64,000 nt of DNA from Lysobacterales bacterium. GTDB lineage: Bacteria > Pseudomonadota > Gammaproteobacteria > Xanthomonadales > SZUA-5. A program made the position numbers and the translations under genes. Below are positions 17,503 to 26,732 of the stretch, piece after piece. The notes under the pieces were generated by a model, which was not told where the DNA came from, ran no database searches, and saw only the letters and a program-made list of their open reading frames with translations. The DNA lies in contig JALHMG010000003.1 of assembly GCA_022844135.1 (NCBI GenBank), positions 124,001-188,000 of the forward strand. The letters run 5' to 3'. The stretch's first letter is position 1. Every line of letters begins with the position of its first letter.

Positions 17503-17784
17503 TCAGACGACGGCGCGGAGCATCGGCTTGGTGTCGGCGGGCGCTTGGAATACGGCGCCGTGAAGCGCCTCGACCTGCTCGGCGTAGCTGACCAGACGGT
17601 TCTGTGCGCGCTCGGCAAGAATCGCTGGAACCTCGCCATTGGCGAGCAAGCGTGTCACCAATGCGCGATGTTGCTGATTGCAATTCGGGTCTTCCAGCCA
17701 ATCGGCCAATGCGCAAATGACTGCAGCCAGCGGCCCCGAGCCGGGCGCGCGCAACGCAAACTGCAGTTCCATGGCATTGTCCAT
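17503..17784 (-). CDS. hypothetical 93-residue protein
   Basis: A minus-strand frame of 93 residues with protein-like composition: helical segments (LAAVICALADWLED, HRALVTRLLANGEV, RLVSYAEQVEALHG). No family was recognised and there are no membrane helices. The first ATG is weakly preceded by GGGA; an ATG 4 codons later is equally possible. It converges on hvfC. A near-palindromic motif (17801-17814) sits 17 bp upstream of its start. Confidence 0.45.
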   Translation of the reverse strand: MDNAMELQFALRAPGSGPLAAVICALADWLEDPNCNQQHRALVTRLLANGEVPAILAERAQNRLVSYAEQVEALHGAVFQAPADTKPMLRAVV

Positions 17785-17800
17785 TGAATTGTCCCAAGTG

Positions 17801-17814
17801 TGACTTGTTGGTCA
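17801..17814. promoter_or_regulatory. near-palindromic motif TGACTTGTTGGTCA, copy 1
   Basis: TGACT-TGTT-GGTCA, an imperfect inverted repeat immediately upstream of the 17784 minus-strand start. It matches the second copy at 18083 in 12 of 14 bases. A shared operator is possible. Confidence 0.35.
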
Positions 17815-18082
17815 CGCCAATGCAGGAAGAATGCCAACGCCGTCACAGTTGCGAGGCGTCTCTGCCTGGTCGAGCGAAGCGGATGCTTCAGCTGAGCAGG
17901 GTCCAGGAATACGCAGACGGGTCTGAACATGCGCATTCCTGTGTGTGTCGGCGCACGGCGAGTCCGGCGTTTGTCCAAGATCGCCTCTGCAAATCAATCG
18001 CTTGCGCGCTTGAAGCCGGCCGGCCATGCCGCACTCTCAACGCGAGGGCGATATCGTCCGGTCTGCGCATCTTTAGGACGAA

Positions 18083-18096
18083 TTGACCTGCTGGTC
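18083..18096. promoter_or_regulatory. palindromic motif TGACCTGCTGGTCA, copy 2
   Basis: TGACC-TGCT-GGTCA, a perfect 5-bp inverted repeat around 4 bases, 49 bp before the start of the FAD oxidoreductase. Same motif as at 17801-17814. Confidence 0.4.
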
Positions 18097-18144
18097 AGTT
18101 CGCTTTCCGCCACGTTAACGCCGTCGCCGAGCTAAACTTCCGGC

Positions 18145-19392
18145 ATGGAACGCGAACCCGACGTATTGATCCTTGGCGCAGGCGTGATTGGGCTGTGCTG
18201 TGCCTATTACCTGCTGCAATCGGGTCACAGTGTGACGCTCTTGGACCAAGGCGCGCCGGGCTCGGGTAGCTCGCATGGCAATTGCGGCACGATTACGCCG
18301 AGCCATGCACCGCCCTTGGCTAAACCCGGGATGGTCGGTCAAGCGCTGAAGTGGATGCTCGATCCTGCAGCGCCGTTCTACGTCAAACCGAGCCTGGATC
18401 CGGCGCTACTGTCCTGGCTGCTGGGCTTCGCCAGCCGCTGCGCCTGGCCCGCGTTCGAGCGCGGGCTTCGCGCCAAAGCGGCTCTGCTCAAAACGTCCCG
18501 CGGCGCCATTGAATCTTTGTGTCGGGACGAGCGCCTCGACTGCGAATTCGCCGCGCGCGGACATTTAACGGTGTTCAAGAGCCAGCAAGCGCTGGATGCA
18601 TTCGCCTGGTGGCCTAAGGCGCTGGCCGAGGTCGGAACGGTTGTTGAGGCGCTCGACGGCCAGGCGCTGCGTCAGCGTGAGCCAGCATTGCGTGACGACG
18701 TCATCGGCGGATTCGACACACCCGGCGATGCGCAGTTTCGGCCCGATCGCTTTGTGTCCGAATTGGCGCGGCGCGTGGTCGAAATGGGCGGGGGCATCGA
18801 AACTGGCTTTGAAATCGCTGCGCTCAAGCGCAATGGCGAGACGGTGCGTGTGCATGGCCCGCGAGGAGCGCGCGGCGGCCGACACGTCGTTCTTGCCCTC
18901 GGCGCCTGGTCGCCACTGCTGAGTCGATCCATCGGCCTCCGTATTCCAGTGCAACCAGGCAAGGGCTACTCCATCACCACCGAGCCGCCAGCACGGGCCG
19001 CGCGCGTGCCGATCGTCTGTCGCGAAAAGAGCATTGCGATTACGCCGTGGCGATCCACATACCGCATCGGCAGCACCATGGAGTTTGCGGGTTACGATGC
19101 AAGCCTGAACCGCCGACGGATCGAGCAGTTGGTCGCCAGCGCCAGCGAGTATCTGGTTGAACCGATCGGCTCGACGCGCCTGGAGGAATGGTACGGATGG
19201 CGACCGATGTCGGTAGACGATGTACCGATTATCGGCGCGGCCCCAGGCTTCCGACGCCTGTGGTTAGCCACTGGGCACGGCATGCTCGGCATGAGCATGT
19301 CTGCAGGTACCGGGCAAATGATCGAGGCGATGGTGACCCGACGCGCCCCAGAGATTGATCCGACGCCCTACTCGCCAGGACGATTTGTATGA
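18145..19392 (+). CDS. DadA-like FAD-dependent amino acid dehydrogenase/oxidase
   Basis: 415 residues of the DAO family. The FAD-binding fold starts at once with ILGAGVIGLCCAYYLL (GxGxxG at 11-16), followed by the second dinucleotide region (SSHGNCGTITPSHAPP). The C-terminal FAD motif is EWYGWRPMSVDDVPIIG, then ATGHGMLGMSMSAGTG. This pattern fits D-amino acid dehydrogenase (DadA-like) or a related proline/hydroxyproline-type oxidase. It overlaps hutG by ATGA, which suggests a shared catabolic operon, but the substrate cannot be told from sequence. Confidence 0.85.
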   Translation: MEREPDVLILGAGVIGLCCAYYLLQSGHSVTLLDQGAPGSGSSHGNCGTITPSHAPPLAKPGMVGQALKWMLDPAAPFYVKPSLDPALLSWLLGFASRCAWPAFERGLRAKAALLKTSRGAIESLCRDERLDCEFAARGHLTVFKSQQALDAFAWWPKALAEVGTVVEALDGQALRQREPALRDDVIGGFDTPGDAQFRPDRFVSELARRVVEMGGGIETGFEIAALKRNGETVRVHGPRGARGGRHVVLALGAWSPLLSRSIGLRIPVQPGKGYSITTEPPARAARVPIVCREKSIAITPWRSTYRIGSTMEFAGYDASLNRRRIEQLVASASEYLVEPIGSTRLEEWYGWRPMSVDDVPIIGAAPGFRRLWLATGHGMLGMSMSAGTGQMIEAMVTRRAPEIDPTPYSPGRFV

Positions 19393-20210
19393 GTTTCTTC
19401 GACGCCTGGCAGGACGGCGAAACTGTTCGCATAGCGCGTGGCGAGGCGCCGCTGTTGATCAGCTTGCCGCACGATGGCGTCGAGATTCCGGGCGACATCG
19501 CAAACGCCATGACCGATGCGGCGCGCGCCTCGCCCGATACCGATTGGCACGTCAGTTCCCTGTACGCGTTCGCACTCGAACTTGGCGCAACGTTGTTACG
19601 CCCGCGCTACTCACGCTACACCATCGATCTGAATCGCCCGCGCGATGGCCAGCCGCTGTATCCGGGACGCAGCGAAACCGGGCTTTGCCCGACGGTTATG
19701 TTCGACGGCGCGCCGATTTATCGCGAGGGTCTGGAGCCCTCGCCTGCCGACATGTCAGAACGCATCGAGCGCTATTGGCTGCCCTATCACAACGCATTAG
19801 CGGAGGAGCTGCGGCGGCTTCGTTCTCTGCACGCAAACGTTGTGCTGTGGGAAGGCCATTCGATCATCAGCCGCTGCCCAATGTTCTTCGAAGGTGTGCT
19901 GCCCGACTACAACCTCGGCACCGCAAGCGGCGCCAGCTGCGACGGCACCATCGCGGCGGCAATCGTCGCGCAGTTGCAGCAGCGCGGCTGCAGCCATGTG
20001 GCGAACGGCCGCTTCAAGGGCGGCTATATCACGCGGCATTACGGTACGCCGGCGCGCGGCGTGCACGCGGTACAAATGGAAATGGCGCAGTCGCGCTATT
20101 TGGACGAGCGTAATCCGCGCGTCTTCGACGCCGTTCTCGCCGCACCCGCTGTCGACGATTTGAAGTCGTTCATCGCGGCAGTGCTGCGTGAGGCTGCCAA
20201 GCTCGGCTAA
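19389..20210 (+). CDS. hutG: N-formylglutamate deformylase
   Basis: 273 residues. Family signatures: PLLISLPHDGVEIP, TDWHVSSLYAF, YTIDLNRPRDG and VVLWEGHSI with zinc-ligand candidates (His/Asp/Glu), and NGRFKGGYITRHYG. The enzyme hydrolyses N-formyl-L-glutamate to glutamate and formate, the last step of one histidine catabolic route. The rest of the hut pathway is not in the window; the upstream overlapping gene is an amino acid oxidase. HutG alone could also process other N-formyl amino acids. Confidence 0.9.
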   Translation: MSFFDAWQDGETVRIARGEAPLLISLPHDGVEIPGDIANAMTDAARASPDTDWHVSSLYAFALELGATLLRPRYSRYTIDLNRPRDGQPLYPGRSETGLCPTVMFDGAPIYREGLEPSPADMSERIERYWLPYHNALAEELRRLRSLHANVVLWEGHSIISRCPMFFEGVLPDYNLGTASGASCDGTIAAAIVAQLQQRGCSHVANGRFKGGYITRHYGTPARGVHAVQMEMAQSRYLDERNPRVFDAVLAAPAVDDLKSFIAAVLREAAKLG

Positions 20211-20340
20211 CCACCACTGGTGCGCCTCGATAAACAGTCGCCAACAGACCAGGCGCGATTCAGACTGCCGTTATCCAAGCAGGCCTACGATTTTCTCCGA
20301 ACCCGCGCATCGTGCGCGGCGCACTTGGAGTGCATGAGCC

Positions 20341-20976
20341 ATGGCTCGGATGTGGTTGGGTATGACGATGATGGCGCTCGCCGGTTCAGTCGCAGCGCAG
20401 AACTACTACGACGACAGCTATTACGCCGAGGAAGAAGTTTACACGCAGGCCGGCTACAACCAGTCGCCTCGGAGCGGCTACGACGACGGCTACCGCGGCA
20501 GCGGCGACGGCTACGATTTTGCCCGCGTCGTCGATGCTCGCCCGGTGTATGAGAACGTACCGGTGGCTGAGCCGCGACGCCAGTGCTGGAACGAGCCCGT
20601 GACCTACGTCAGCGGACCGCGCTATCGCCATCGCAGCGATACGCCGGAAATCGTCGGCGGAATCATTGGCGGCCTGGTTGGCAATCAGTTCGGCAGCGGT
20701 GATGGCCGTGCCGCCGCGACACTCGCCGGCGTCGTCCTGGGCGCATCGATCGGTCGCGACTCCGAGCGACAGAGCCGATACTACGGTGGCCCGCGTTACG
20801 AGCGCACCGTGCATGAACGCCGTTGCGATGTCGTCGAGAGCTATCGGGAAGAGCGTCGGCTCACCGGCTACGACGTGACCTACGACTACAATGGCACGGT
20901 GGGTCAGGTGTTCACCGACCGCCATCCTGGCACCGAAATCCGAGTGCGGATTAGCGTGGAACCGGCCGATTATTGA
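20341..20976 (+). CDS. glycine-zipper 2TM outer-membrane-type protein
   Basis: 211 residues. A signal peptide (cut near AAQNYY) is followed by a Tyr/Asp-rich low-complexity segment. Then comes the glycine-zipper motif EIVGGIIGGLVGNQFGSGDG...AGVVLGASIG typical of the 17-kDa-antigen/SlyB type. The C-terminus is a beta-rich domain (RRCDVVESYREERRLTGYDVTYDYNG). Family members are outer membrane proteins linked to envelope integrity; a specific function is not known. A strong terminator follows 25 bp after the stop. Confidence 0.85.
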   Translation: MARMWLGMTMMALAGSVAAQNYYDDSYYAEEEVYTQAGYNQSPRSGYDDGYRGSGDGYDFARVVDARPVYENVPVAEPRRQCWNEPVTYVSGPRYRHRSDTPEIVGGIIGGLVGNQFGSGDGRAAATLAGVVLGASIGRDSERQSRYYGGPRYERTVHERRCDVVESYREERRLTGYDVTYDYNGTVGQVFTDRHPGTEIRVRISVEPADY

Positions 20977-21000
20977 TCGCGATTCGGCGATTGCCATTGA

Positions 21001-21031
21001 CGAGCCCGGCGCAGTGCCGGGCTCGTCTTTT
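21001..21031 (+). terminator. rho-independent terminator after the glycine-zipper gene
   Basis: Perfect 10-bp stem CGAGCCCGGC/GCCGGGCTCG, 5-nt loop GCAGT, followed by TCTTTT. It lies just after the plus-strand gene and is correctly oriented. Confidence 0.92.
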
Positions 21032-21137
21032 GGGCACGGGAACCCAGCTCTCGATACCAAGCGGTGCTATAGCGTGCGTAAATCGACAACCATTGCCAAC
21101 GGATCGGCAGTAGTGTCGACTATCCCGAGTTCTCCGG

Positions 21138-21980
21138 TTGCGAGACAACGTGCCTATCGCTGCTATCGAGAGCTTTACGGCGGGCAACCAGGCGTTGAGC
21201 CTGGTGCTGGCCGACGAAGACGCCGGCCTTCGCCGCGATGCGGCGTCGAGTGCGCACCAGTGGCATTTGCGTCTTTGCCGCTCGGGAGACGTGCATTTGA
21301 ACGCCGACGACGCGTCCCTGCCGCTGCGACCTGCAGCCACAGCCTTCGTTCCTGCAGGTACAGCTGTTAGCTGGCGCATCGGCTTATCGTGGCGGCGCTT
21401 GAGTATCTGCATCGAGCCGCAGCAACTCGCGGAACTGGCCGTCGAAACGGGGACCGAGCTTCGACCGACCGCTCTGCGCGAACCGGCGCACGATCCGGTG
21501 ATCGAGCACTACGCCGCCTTGATACAGCACGAAGCGCAACTCAGCGGCCGCCTTGCCGAGGGCTTCTTGGGTCCGATCGCTCGTTTGATCGGTATGCATC
21601 TGGTGCGCGCTTATTTGAGCGGCGAGTCGCCGATCGCGCCCCCGCAGGGTCTGAGTCCAGCGCAGCGCGAACGGCTCGACAGCTATATCCGAAAGACACT
21701 ACCGGCGCCTATTGTCATCGAGCAATTGGCGGCCGCCTGCGAACTGTCGCAATACCAATTGATGCGACTGATGAAGCGCGCCCTCGGGATGTCGCCGCAA
21801 CAGTATGTGCAGGAGCGGCGCATCGATCTGGCCAAGAAGCTTTTGCGCGAAAGCGAGCTTGGCTTGAGCGACATTGCTTTAGAGCTCGGCTTTTCCAGCC
21901 AGTCGCATTTCACCAGCGCCTTCCGTGCGCTGACCGGGCATACGCCCAAGACTTATCGTGAACGCCATGATCTCCTCTAA
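21138..21980 (+). CDS. AraC-family transcriptional regulator
   Basis: 280 residues if TTG 21138 is used; a GTG at 21150 is an equally plausible start, since no ATG is near. The C-terminal ~100 residues form the double helix-turn-helix: IEQLAAACELSQYQLMRLMKRALGMSPQQYVQ, then LSDIALELGFSSQSHFTSAFRALTGHTPKTY. The N-terminal half is a poorly conserved cupin-like sensor (VPAGTAVSWRI). The stop overlaps the CHASE2 sensor gene, so the two may respond to the same signal; the ligand is unknown. Confidence 0.88.
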   Translation: MRDNVPIAAIESFTAGNQALSLVLADEDAGLRRDAASSAHQWHLRLCRSGDVHLNADDASLPLRPAATAFVPAGTAVSWRIGLSWRRLSICIEPQQLAELAVETGTELRPTALREPAHDPVIEHYAALIQHEAQLSGRLAEGFLGPIARLIGMHLVRAYLSGESPIAPPQGLSPAQRERLDSYIRKTLPAPIVIEQLAAACELSQYQLMRLMKRALGMSPQQYVQERRIDLAKKLLRESELGLSDIALELGFSSQSHFTSAFRALTGHTPKTYRERHDLL

Positions 21981-23940
21981 AGACCCACGTCGTTTTGGCC
22001 TCTCCCAACGCGGTCGTCGCGCACTCCGGCTAGCGTTGCCGGTGTTCCTGCTGATGCTGCTGCTACGGCTCACGGGCTTGATCGAGCCGATTGGTTTGGC
22101 GATCTACGATGCGTTCAATCGGCTCAGCGTAGGACCCACGAGCGAACGCGTGGTGGTCATCGGTTTTGGCGAGACCGATTTCGCGAAGTATCCCGACTAT
22201 CCGTTCTCCGATGCGCTGCTGGCCGAGGTGTTGAACAGGGTCGATGCGGGGAAACCCCGAGCGGTGCTTCTCAACCTGCTGCGCGATGTGCCGGTGCAGA
22301 CCGGCCATGAGGCCTTGCTTGAGCGCTACCGCGCGATGCCGAATCTATACGGCCTGGCGGCGATCACGCCGCTCGCGCGCGAAGACGTACCGGCGCCGCC
22401 GGTGCTGCGCGATAGCGGCCGCTTTGGCTTTGTGCAATCGATGCCCGATACGCACGACGACGTCACCCGCATGACACTGCTCGGATTCCGCCAGGGCGAG
22501 GTACTGCTCGAATCGGTGCTGCTCAAAGTCGTTCGCGCGGCGCTGGACGGAAAGGTCGCCATCGACGATCGCAATCGCCTGGTGCTGGGCGACCGCCAGT
22601 TGCCCGCAGTGAGCGAGAGTTTCGGCGAATACCAGCCGCGCCTGGGCAAGCACTTCAGCGGCGAATCGGAGTTGGGCGAGGAGCAACTGCTGGCCTACAG
22701 CCTGCCATTTCGAAGCGCCAATATCCCGGTGATCAACTTCGCCGAGGTCCTTTCGCCAGAGTTCGATACGCGACGGCTGGAAAATCGCGTGGTGTTGATC
22801 GGCAATTCATCGCTGTCGTTACAGCGCGCCATGGAGACGCCACTGACAGCGACCCAAGGGCGCGGCCTGTCGGGCGTCGAATTCAACGCCGCCTTGATCG
22901 ACAACATTCTGGCTTACAGCGCCGGTCAGGGCCTTGGGCTGCGTTCGCTGCCCGAATGGATCGAGTACTTATTGCTGTTCGTTGTCTCGTGGCTCGCAGT
23001 GTGGCGCTTCATGGTGTATCGATCGTTGTGGACCGGCATCGCGCGCGGCAGCGTTTTGCTCGCACTGGTAGCGATTGCCGGCTACGGCGCATTCCAGCTT
23101 GGATGGTGGTTGCCGCTTGGTGCGATCGGCGTGACGCTGGTTGGCGCCGTGCTGGTGGTCGTTGATAACCTGCTGCGCGCCGCTGCCGGTCAGGAGCGCA
23201 TCGTCGGCTTCATGGATCAGATCTTCGACCGATTGCCCGAACCGATGTTCGTACTCGATCACAACCATGAGTTCCGTCTGGTCAACGAGGGCTTTTCGCG
23301 CCTCGCAGGTACGCCGCCGGTGGAACTTGTCGGTCAGTCCGCTTCGCGCTGGTTGAGCGACCAAAGCTCAGAGGGTAAGGCACGGCTCAATGCGCACGGT
23401 CGGCTCTACGAGCTTGCGCTTCATCGCAGCAATATGGCCGACGAGCATGGCCGCCCGCTGACGCTGGGCCTGGTGCGCAGCGCCTCGCCCGTGCCGGGCG
23501 AACCTGGAGCGGAAGCACACCGCCTGGGAACGGCGCGCACCGCGCTGTGGTGGGCCGCGCGCGGTCGCGGCGCGCTGCTGGTCGCCAGTATTCGCGTGCT
23601 GGATGCCGAGCTGGTGGATCAGGCGCTCGGCAGCAATTCGCTGCCGCGCGTTGAGCGTGCGCTGATGCAGCGCTTGCGAAGCGCCTTTCCCGATGCCATC
23701 GACCTGTGGTTACATGCGCCTGGACAATTGCTGTTTTTGCTCGCACGCGATGGCGCCTTCGACGATGAGCGCCTGCGGCAACTGCTGCGCCAGAGCTTTT
23801 CCTGGGCGTTGCGCATTGATGATGAGGCGCTGGAACTGGATGTCGCCGTCGGCGTGGCCATCGGGCGCGACGAGCGCGCCACACTGGATGCGTTGATTGC
23901 CCAGGCGCAATCTGGCGCCGAAGAAATGGCCGTGGGCTGA
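21967..23940 (+). CDS. CHASE2-PAS sensor protein with degenerate C-terminal cyclase-like domain
   Basis: 657 residues. An N-terminal membrane helix (~20-37) is followed by a periplasmic CHASE2 domain (~45-310; VVVIGFGETDFAKYP, RVVLIGNSSLSLQ, GVEFNAALIDNIL). Two or three membrane helices come next (~325-405). A PAS domain (~410-490) has FDRLPEPMFVLDHNHEFRLVN. The last ~150 residues have the size and pattern of a GGDEF domain but lack any GGDEF motif, so no cyclase activity is predicted. ATG 21967 overlaps the end of the AraC gene. No kinase domain is seen, so output is probably through protein contacts. Confidence 0.72.
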   Translation: MISSKDPRRFGLSQRGRRALRLALPVFLLMLLLRLTGLIEPIGLAIYDAFNRLSVGPTSERVVVIGFGETDFAKYPDYPFSDALLAEVLNRVDAGKPRAVLLNLLRDVPVQTGHEALLERYRAMPNLYGLAAITPLAREDVPAPPVLRDSGRFGFVQSMPDTHDDVTRMTLLGFRQGEVLLESVLLKVVRAALDGKVAIDDRNRLVLGDRQLPAVSESFGEYQPRLGKHFSGESELGEEQLLAYSLPFRSANIPVINFAEVLSPEFDTRRLENRVVLIGNSSLSLQRAMETPLTATQGRGLSGVEFNAALIDNILAYSAGQGLGLRSLPEWIEYLLLFVVSWLAVWRFMVYRSLWTGIARGSVLLALVAIAGYGAFQLGWWLPLGAIGVTLVGAVLVVVDNLLRAAAGQERIVGFMDQIFDRLPEPMFVLDHNHEFRLVNEGFSRLAGTPPVELVGQSASRWLSDQSSEGKARLNAHGRLYELALHRSNMADEHGRPLTLGLVRSASPVPGEPGAEAHRLGTARTALWWAARGRGALLVASIRVLDAELVDQALGSNSLPRVERALMQRLRSAFPDAIDLWLHAPGQLLFLLARDGAFDDERLRQLLRQSFSWALRIDDEALELDVAVGVAIGRDERATLDALIAQAQSGAEEMAVG

Positions 23941-23990
23941 GCTAGCCTGGACATTTCACCAGGGCGATAAGTCCGCGTGTATCGCAGAGG

Positions 23991-24392
23991 CTAAGTTCTG
24001 CCACCTGCAGCCAACAGCGCAAGCACGCCAGCGCCCATGGCAGTTGAAGCCACGCCAATCAGTGGCCTGAAACGAAGCGCTCTGGGAACGGCCCAGTTCG
24101 CAAACTTCCTATGCGTCTGCCAGGGAATGCACAGCATCGCCAGTGTCGTGGCGATCAGCACCCAGCCTATCACTCGAAAAGCCTGGCCGGCCGGCAGCGT
24201 TGCGCACCCCAGGAAACCCAGGCCCACCACTAACCGCACGGTGATCTCCAGCAAATGCGCTCTGGCGCTGCTCGCAAAGGCCGAAAGGAACTTGTCCGCA
24301 GAGGCCGGCAGAAGGAGAGCGACTGTGCCCAGTGCAAGCAAAAACAGCGCAGCCAGAGCCACTGTCGTCATCGCCGCTGCTTCGAGATTCAT
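23991..24392 (-). CDS. hypothetical four-helix membrane protein
   Basis: 133 residues with four predicted membrane helices (TTVALAALFLLALGTVALLL, LLEITVRLVVGLGFLGCAT, RVIGWVLIATTLAMLCI, LIGVASTAMGAGVLALLA). No family was recognised with certainty. ATG 24392 and ATG 24371 are both usable starts. It converges on the CHASE2 gene and lies downstream of the helicase gene on the same strand. Confidence 0.6.
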   Translation of the reverse strand: MNLEAAAMTTVALAALFLLALGTVALLLPASADKFLSAFASSARAHLLEITVRLVVGLGFLGCATLPAGQAFRVIGWVLIATTLAMLCIPWQTHRKFANWAVPRALRFRPLIGVASTAMGAGVLALLAAGGRT

Positions 24393-24476
24393 TGCGTCGA
24401 TTCCGGCGGCAGATCATTCAGTAAGGCAATACCATCGCCAACAGCAAGCGGTCGCGCAGCAACCGCTTGCCTTGCC

Positions 24477-26339
24477 TCAAACACCTCGCGTCCGCTGCCG
24501 ACGACGACCGCGCGGCGCGCCTTCGCGGAGTACCGGTGTTGCCGGACGCGTACCGCGCGGGCCGGGTCCGCGGCGTTCGCCGGTTGGCTGGCGATGATCG
24601 GCGAAGGTCCATGCCGGGCGGCTGGCATCGGGGCCAAGTACGCTCCACTGATCGCGGAAGTCTTCGGGTTGACGTTCATCGAACTGGTTGGCGCGATTCT
24701 CGTCCAGAACCACCGGCGCGAACGGATCCTTGCGGCCGCGGCGCCGAATGATGACTTGAGGGTATTGCGGCAACGGTGGTGTATGTATCGAGTTGCCCCG
24801 GTCCGGACGATCGTTGTCGCCGTCGTCATCGGCGATGACATCGTTGCCCTGTGGCGAGATCACATTCGGATCGCGCGGTCCACGCTTGCGCTGGCGGCGG
24901 CGCTCACCACGCGGACCTCGATCCGGCGACTCGCTTTCGATCGCCGGCTGAGGCGCGTCGCCCAGCTCTTCGCCTTCATCGTCCACCGGCAATCCGATGA
25001 ACTCCGGTTTGATCGGCCGATCGCCGCCGCGGCGGCGGCGGCGTTTGCGACCGCGACTGTCGTCTGCGCGTTCCATGCCTTGCACATCCGGCTGCGCAAC
25101 GGCGCGCGGCTCCCGCGGCGCCTGCTCCCGCGGCTCTCGCGGTGCATGCTCTCGCGCTTCGCGTGGCGGCGGATCCTTGCTCGGATCGAAGGGCTCGGCC
25201 GGCTCGAAGCCTTCTAACGGCTGCGGGTCGAGCTTGCCGCCCAGCAGCTGCTGCACATCGCGATACTGCGGCGTGTCGTCTTGCGTGACCAGTGTGATCG
25301 CCAGCCCGTCGCCATCCCCACCCGTACGGGCGATGCGATAAATGAAGTCTTCGGCGGCGTACGGCAGATCGTAGTTCATGACCACGGGCAGCTTCGGCAG
25401 ATCCAGGCCACGAGCCGCGCTATCCGTCGCCACCAGAATCTTCAGCTCGCCGCTTTGGAAACCGGACAGCGCGCGGGCGCGGGCGCCGTGACTCTTCGCG
25501 CCGTGGTAAGCGGCGGCCGAATGTCCCCAGCGTTCCAGGTAATGCGCAATCTTGTCGGCGCCATGTTTGGTGCGACAGAACACCAGCGTCTGTCGTTCTA
25601 CGTCTTGCGCAATCAGGTGCTGCAGCGCGTCTCGCTTGCGGCTCGGTATCACCACAAAGGTTCGAAGCGCAACGGAGGTTGGTATCGGCGGCAACGGCTT
25701 GGCGACGGCGCCTGCCTGCAGCCGCACCTGCAATTCCACCGGCAATACCAGATACGATTTGGCCAGGCGACGGACGTCGTCGGACAACACTGAGGAAAAC
25801 AACAGGGTCTGCCGCGCCCTGGGAAGTCTCGTGAGGATGCGCTCAAGTTCGGGCAGCGCATTGGCCGCGATCACTTGATCGGCGTCATCGAGCACGAATA
25901 GGCGCAGGCCGCTGAGATCGAGCGATGCGCTATCGAGCAACTCGGCCAGACGACTTGGCGTTGCTACGACAATATCGGCGCCAGCGTCGCGCAGCGAAGG
26001 TGCTGCATCGCCGATCAATGCCGCGACAAGCCCAAGCTCGCGACCACAGGCATCGAGTTTCTCGAACACCAGGCCGGCGGCTTCGATGGTTCGCGCCAGA
26101 ATGACCGCATGGATGCACGTGCCGTCCAGCAGGCGCTCGCCAGCGGGGAAGAGTCGCTCCAGCAAAGGCAGCAGGTAAGCGGCGGTTTTCCCGCTACCTT
26201 CAGGGGCGGCGGCGAGGACATCTCGACCGGTCAACGCCAGCGTGATCGCTTCGCGTTGAATCTGTGTCGGTTCGCTATAGCCAAACTCAGCTACAGCACG
26301 CAACAACGCGGGCGACAGCCCGAGTGCGTCAAAGCTCAT
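24477..26339 (-). CDS. divergent DEAD-box RNA helicase-like protein with long charged tail
   Basis: 620 residues. The Q motif is normal (GYSEPTQIQREAI, 20-32), but other motifs are altered: motif I is APEGSGKT (45-52); motif II is DDAD (151-154) instead of DEAD; motif III is SSV instead of SAT (182-184); motif V is ATDSAARGLD; and motif VI is YRIARTGG (334-341), lacking the last arginine of HRIGRTGR. The C-terminal ~260 residues are disordered, with Pro-Arg-Glu repeats (PREAREHAPREP) and Arg clusters that should bind RNA. ATPase activity may be weak or lost. Start ATG 26339 matches the family N-terminus. Overall relation is to RhlE/RhlB-type helicases. Confidence 0.82.
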   Translation of the reverse strand: MSFDALGLSPALLRAVAEFGYSEPTQIQREAITLALTGRDVLAAAPEGSGKTAAYLLPLLERLFPAGERLLDGTCIHAVILARTIEAAGLVFEKLDACGRELGLVAALIGDAAPSLRDAGADIVVATPSRLAELLDSASLDLSGLRLFVLDDADQVIAANALPELERILTRLPRARQTLLFSSVLSDDVRRLAKSYLVLPVELQVRLQAGAVAKPLPPIPTSVALRTFVVIPSRKRDALQHLIAQDVERQTLVFCRTKHGADKIAHYLERWGHSAAAYHGAKSHGARARALSGFQSGELKILVATDSAARGLDLPKLPVVMNYDLPYAAEDFIYRIARTGGDGDGLAITLVTQDDTPQYRDVQQLLGGKLDPQPLEGFEPAEPFDPSKDPPPREAREHAPREPREQAPREPRAVAQPDVQGMERADDSRGRKRRRRRGGDRPIKPEFIGLPVDDEGEELGDAPQPAIESESPDRGPRGERRRQRKRGPRDPNVISPQGNDVIADDDGDNDRPDRGNSIHTPPLPQYPQVIIRRRGRKDPFAPVVLDENRANQFDERQPEDFRDQWSVLGPDASRPAWTFADHRQPTGERRGPGPRGTRPATPVLREGAPRGRRRQRTRGV

Positions 26340-26732
26340 CAGATCATGCTCTCTTGTCGTTTTCCAGGGTCGGCGTCTGGAGCATCTCGCCAGGCGGCCG
26401 TGTACAAATTCGTCCCCGACCGAATTCGCCGTTCGCATAGCGCCCGTCATGGAACTCTGGAACTCCCGCTGCCGGCGGCAGCGCCGGTACTGCGAATCGA
26501 AGGGAACCAGGGCAAGCCGGGGTGGCGCTTCATCCAGCGCGCGAACGGAGCTAAGTGTACGGGATGACAGCGCGACCTGTCACCTGATGATCGTGTCGGT
26601 AGTTAACCAATACGGGAAAACGAGCAGGCGCGGGGCCGTACCTGTTCGCCACCTCATGCGTTCTTTGGCTTCGGCAAATGCCACTCTCGCCGCGACTCAA
26701 AACCTGGTGCTGTTTTCCGGCGGTTGCTGGAA
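26340..26732. other. intergenic region between helicase-like gene and ggt
   Basis: About 390 bp between two minus-strand genes. It should contain the helicase promoter. No RNA gene, terminator or protein-like frame was recognised. Confidence 0.45.

Larger units (their letters stand above)
17785..18144. other. intergenic region between divergent genes
   Basis: About 360 bp. It contains two copies of the TGACYTGYTGGTCA motif listed separately. No further gene was supported; a plus-strand frame beginning with Cys residues has no family match and an unlikely start. Confidence 0.5.

Noticed and set aside
17784-18086. Small plus-strand zinc-ribbon protein
   Set aside because: The Cys pair (NCPKC) is not followed by a second pair at ribbon spacing and the start would be TTG without a ribosome site.
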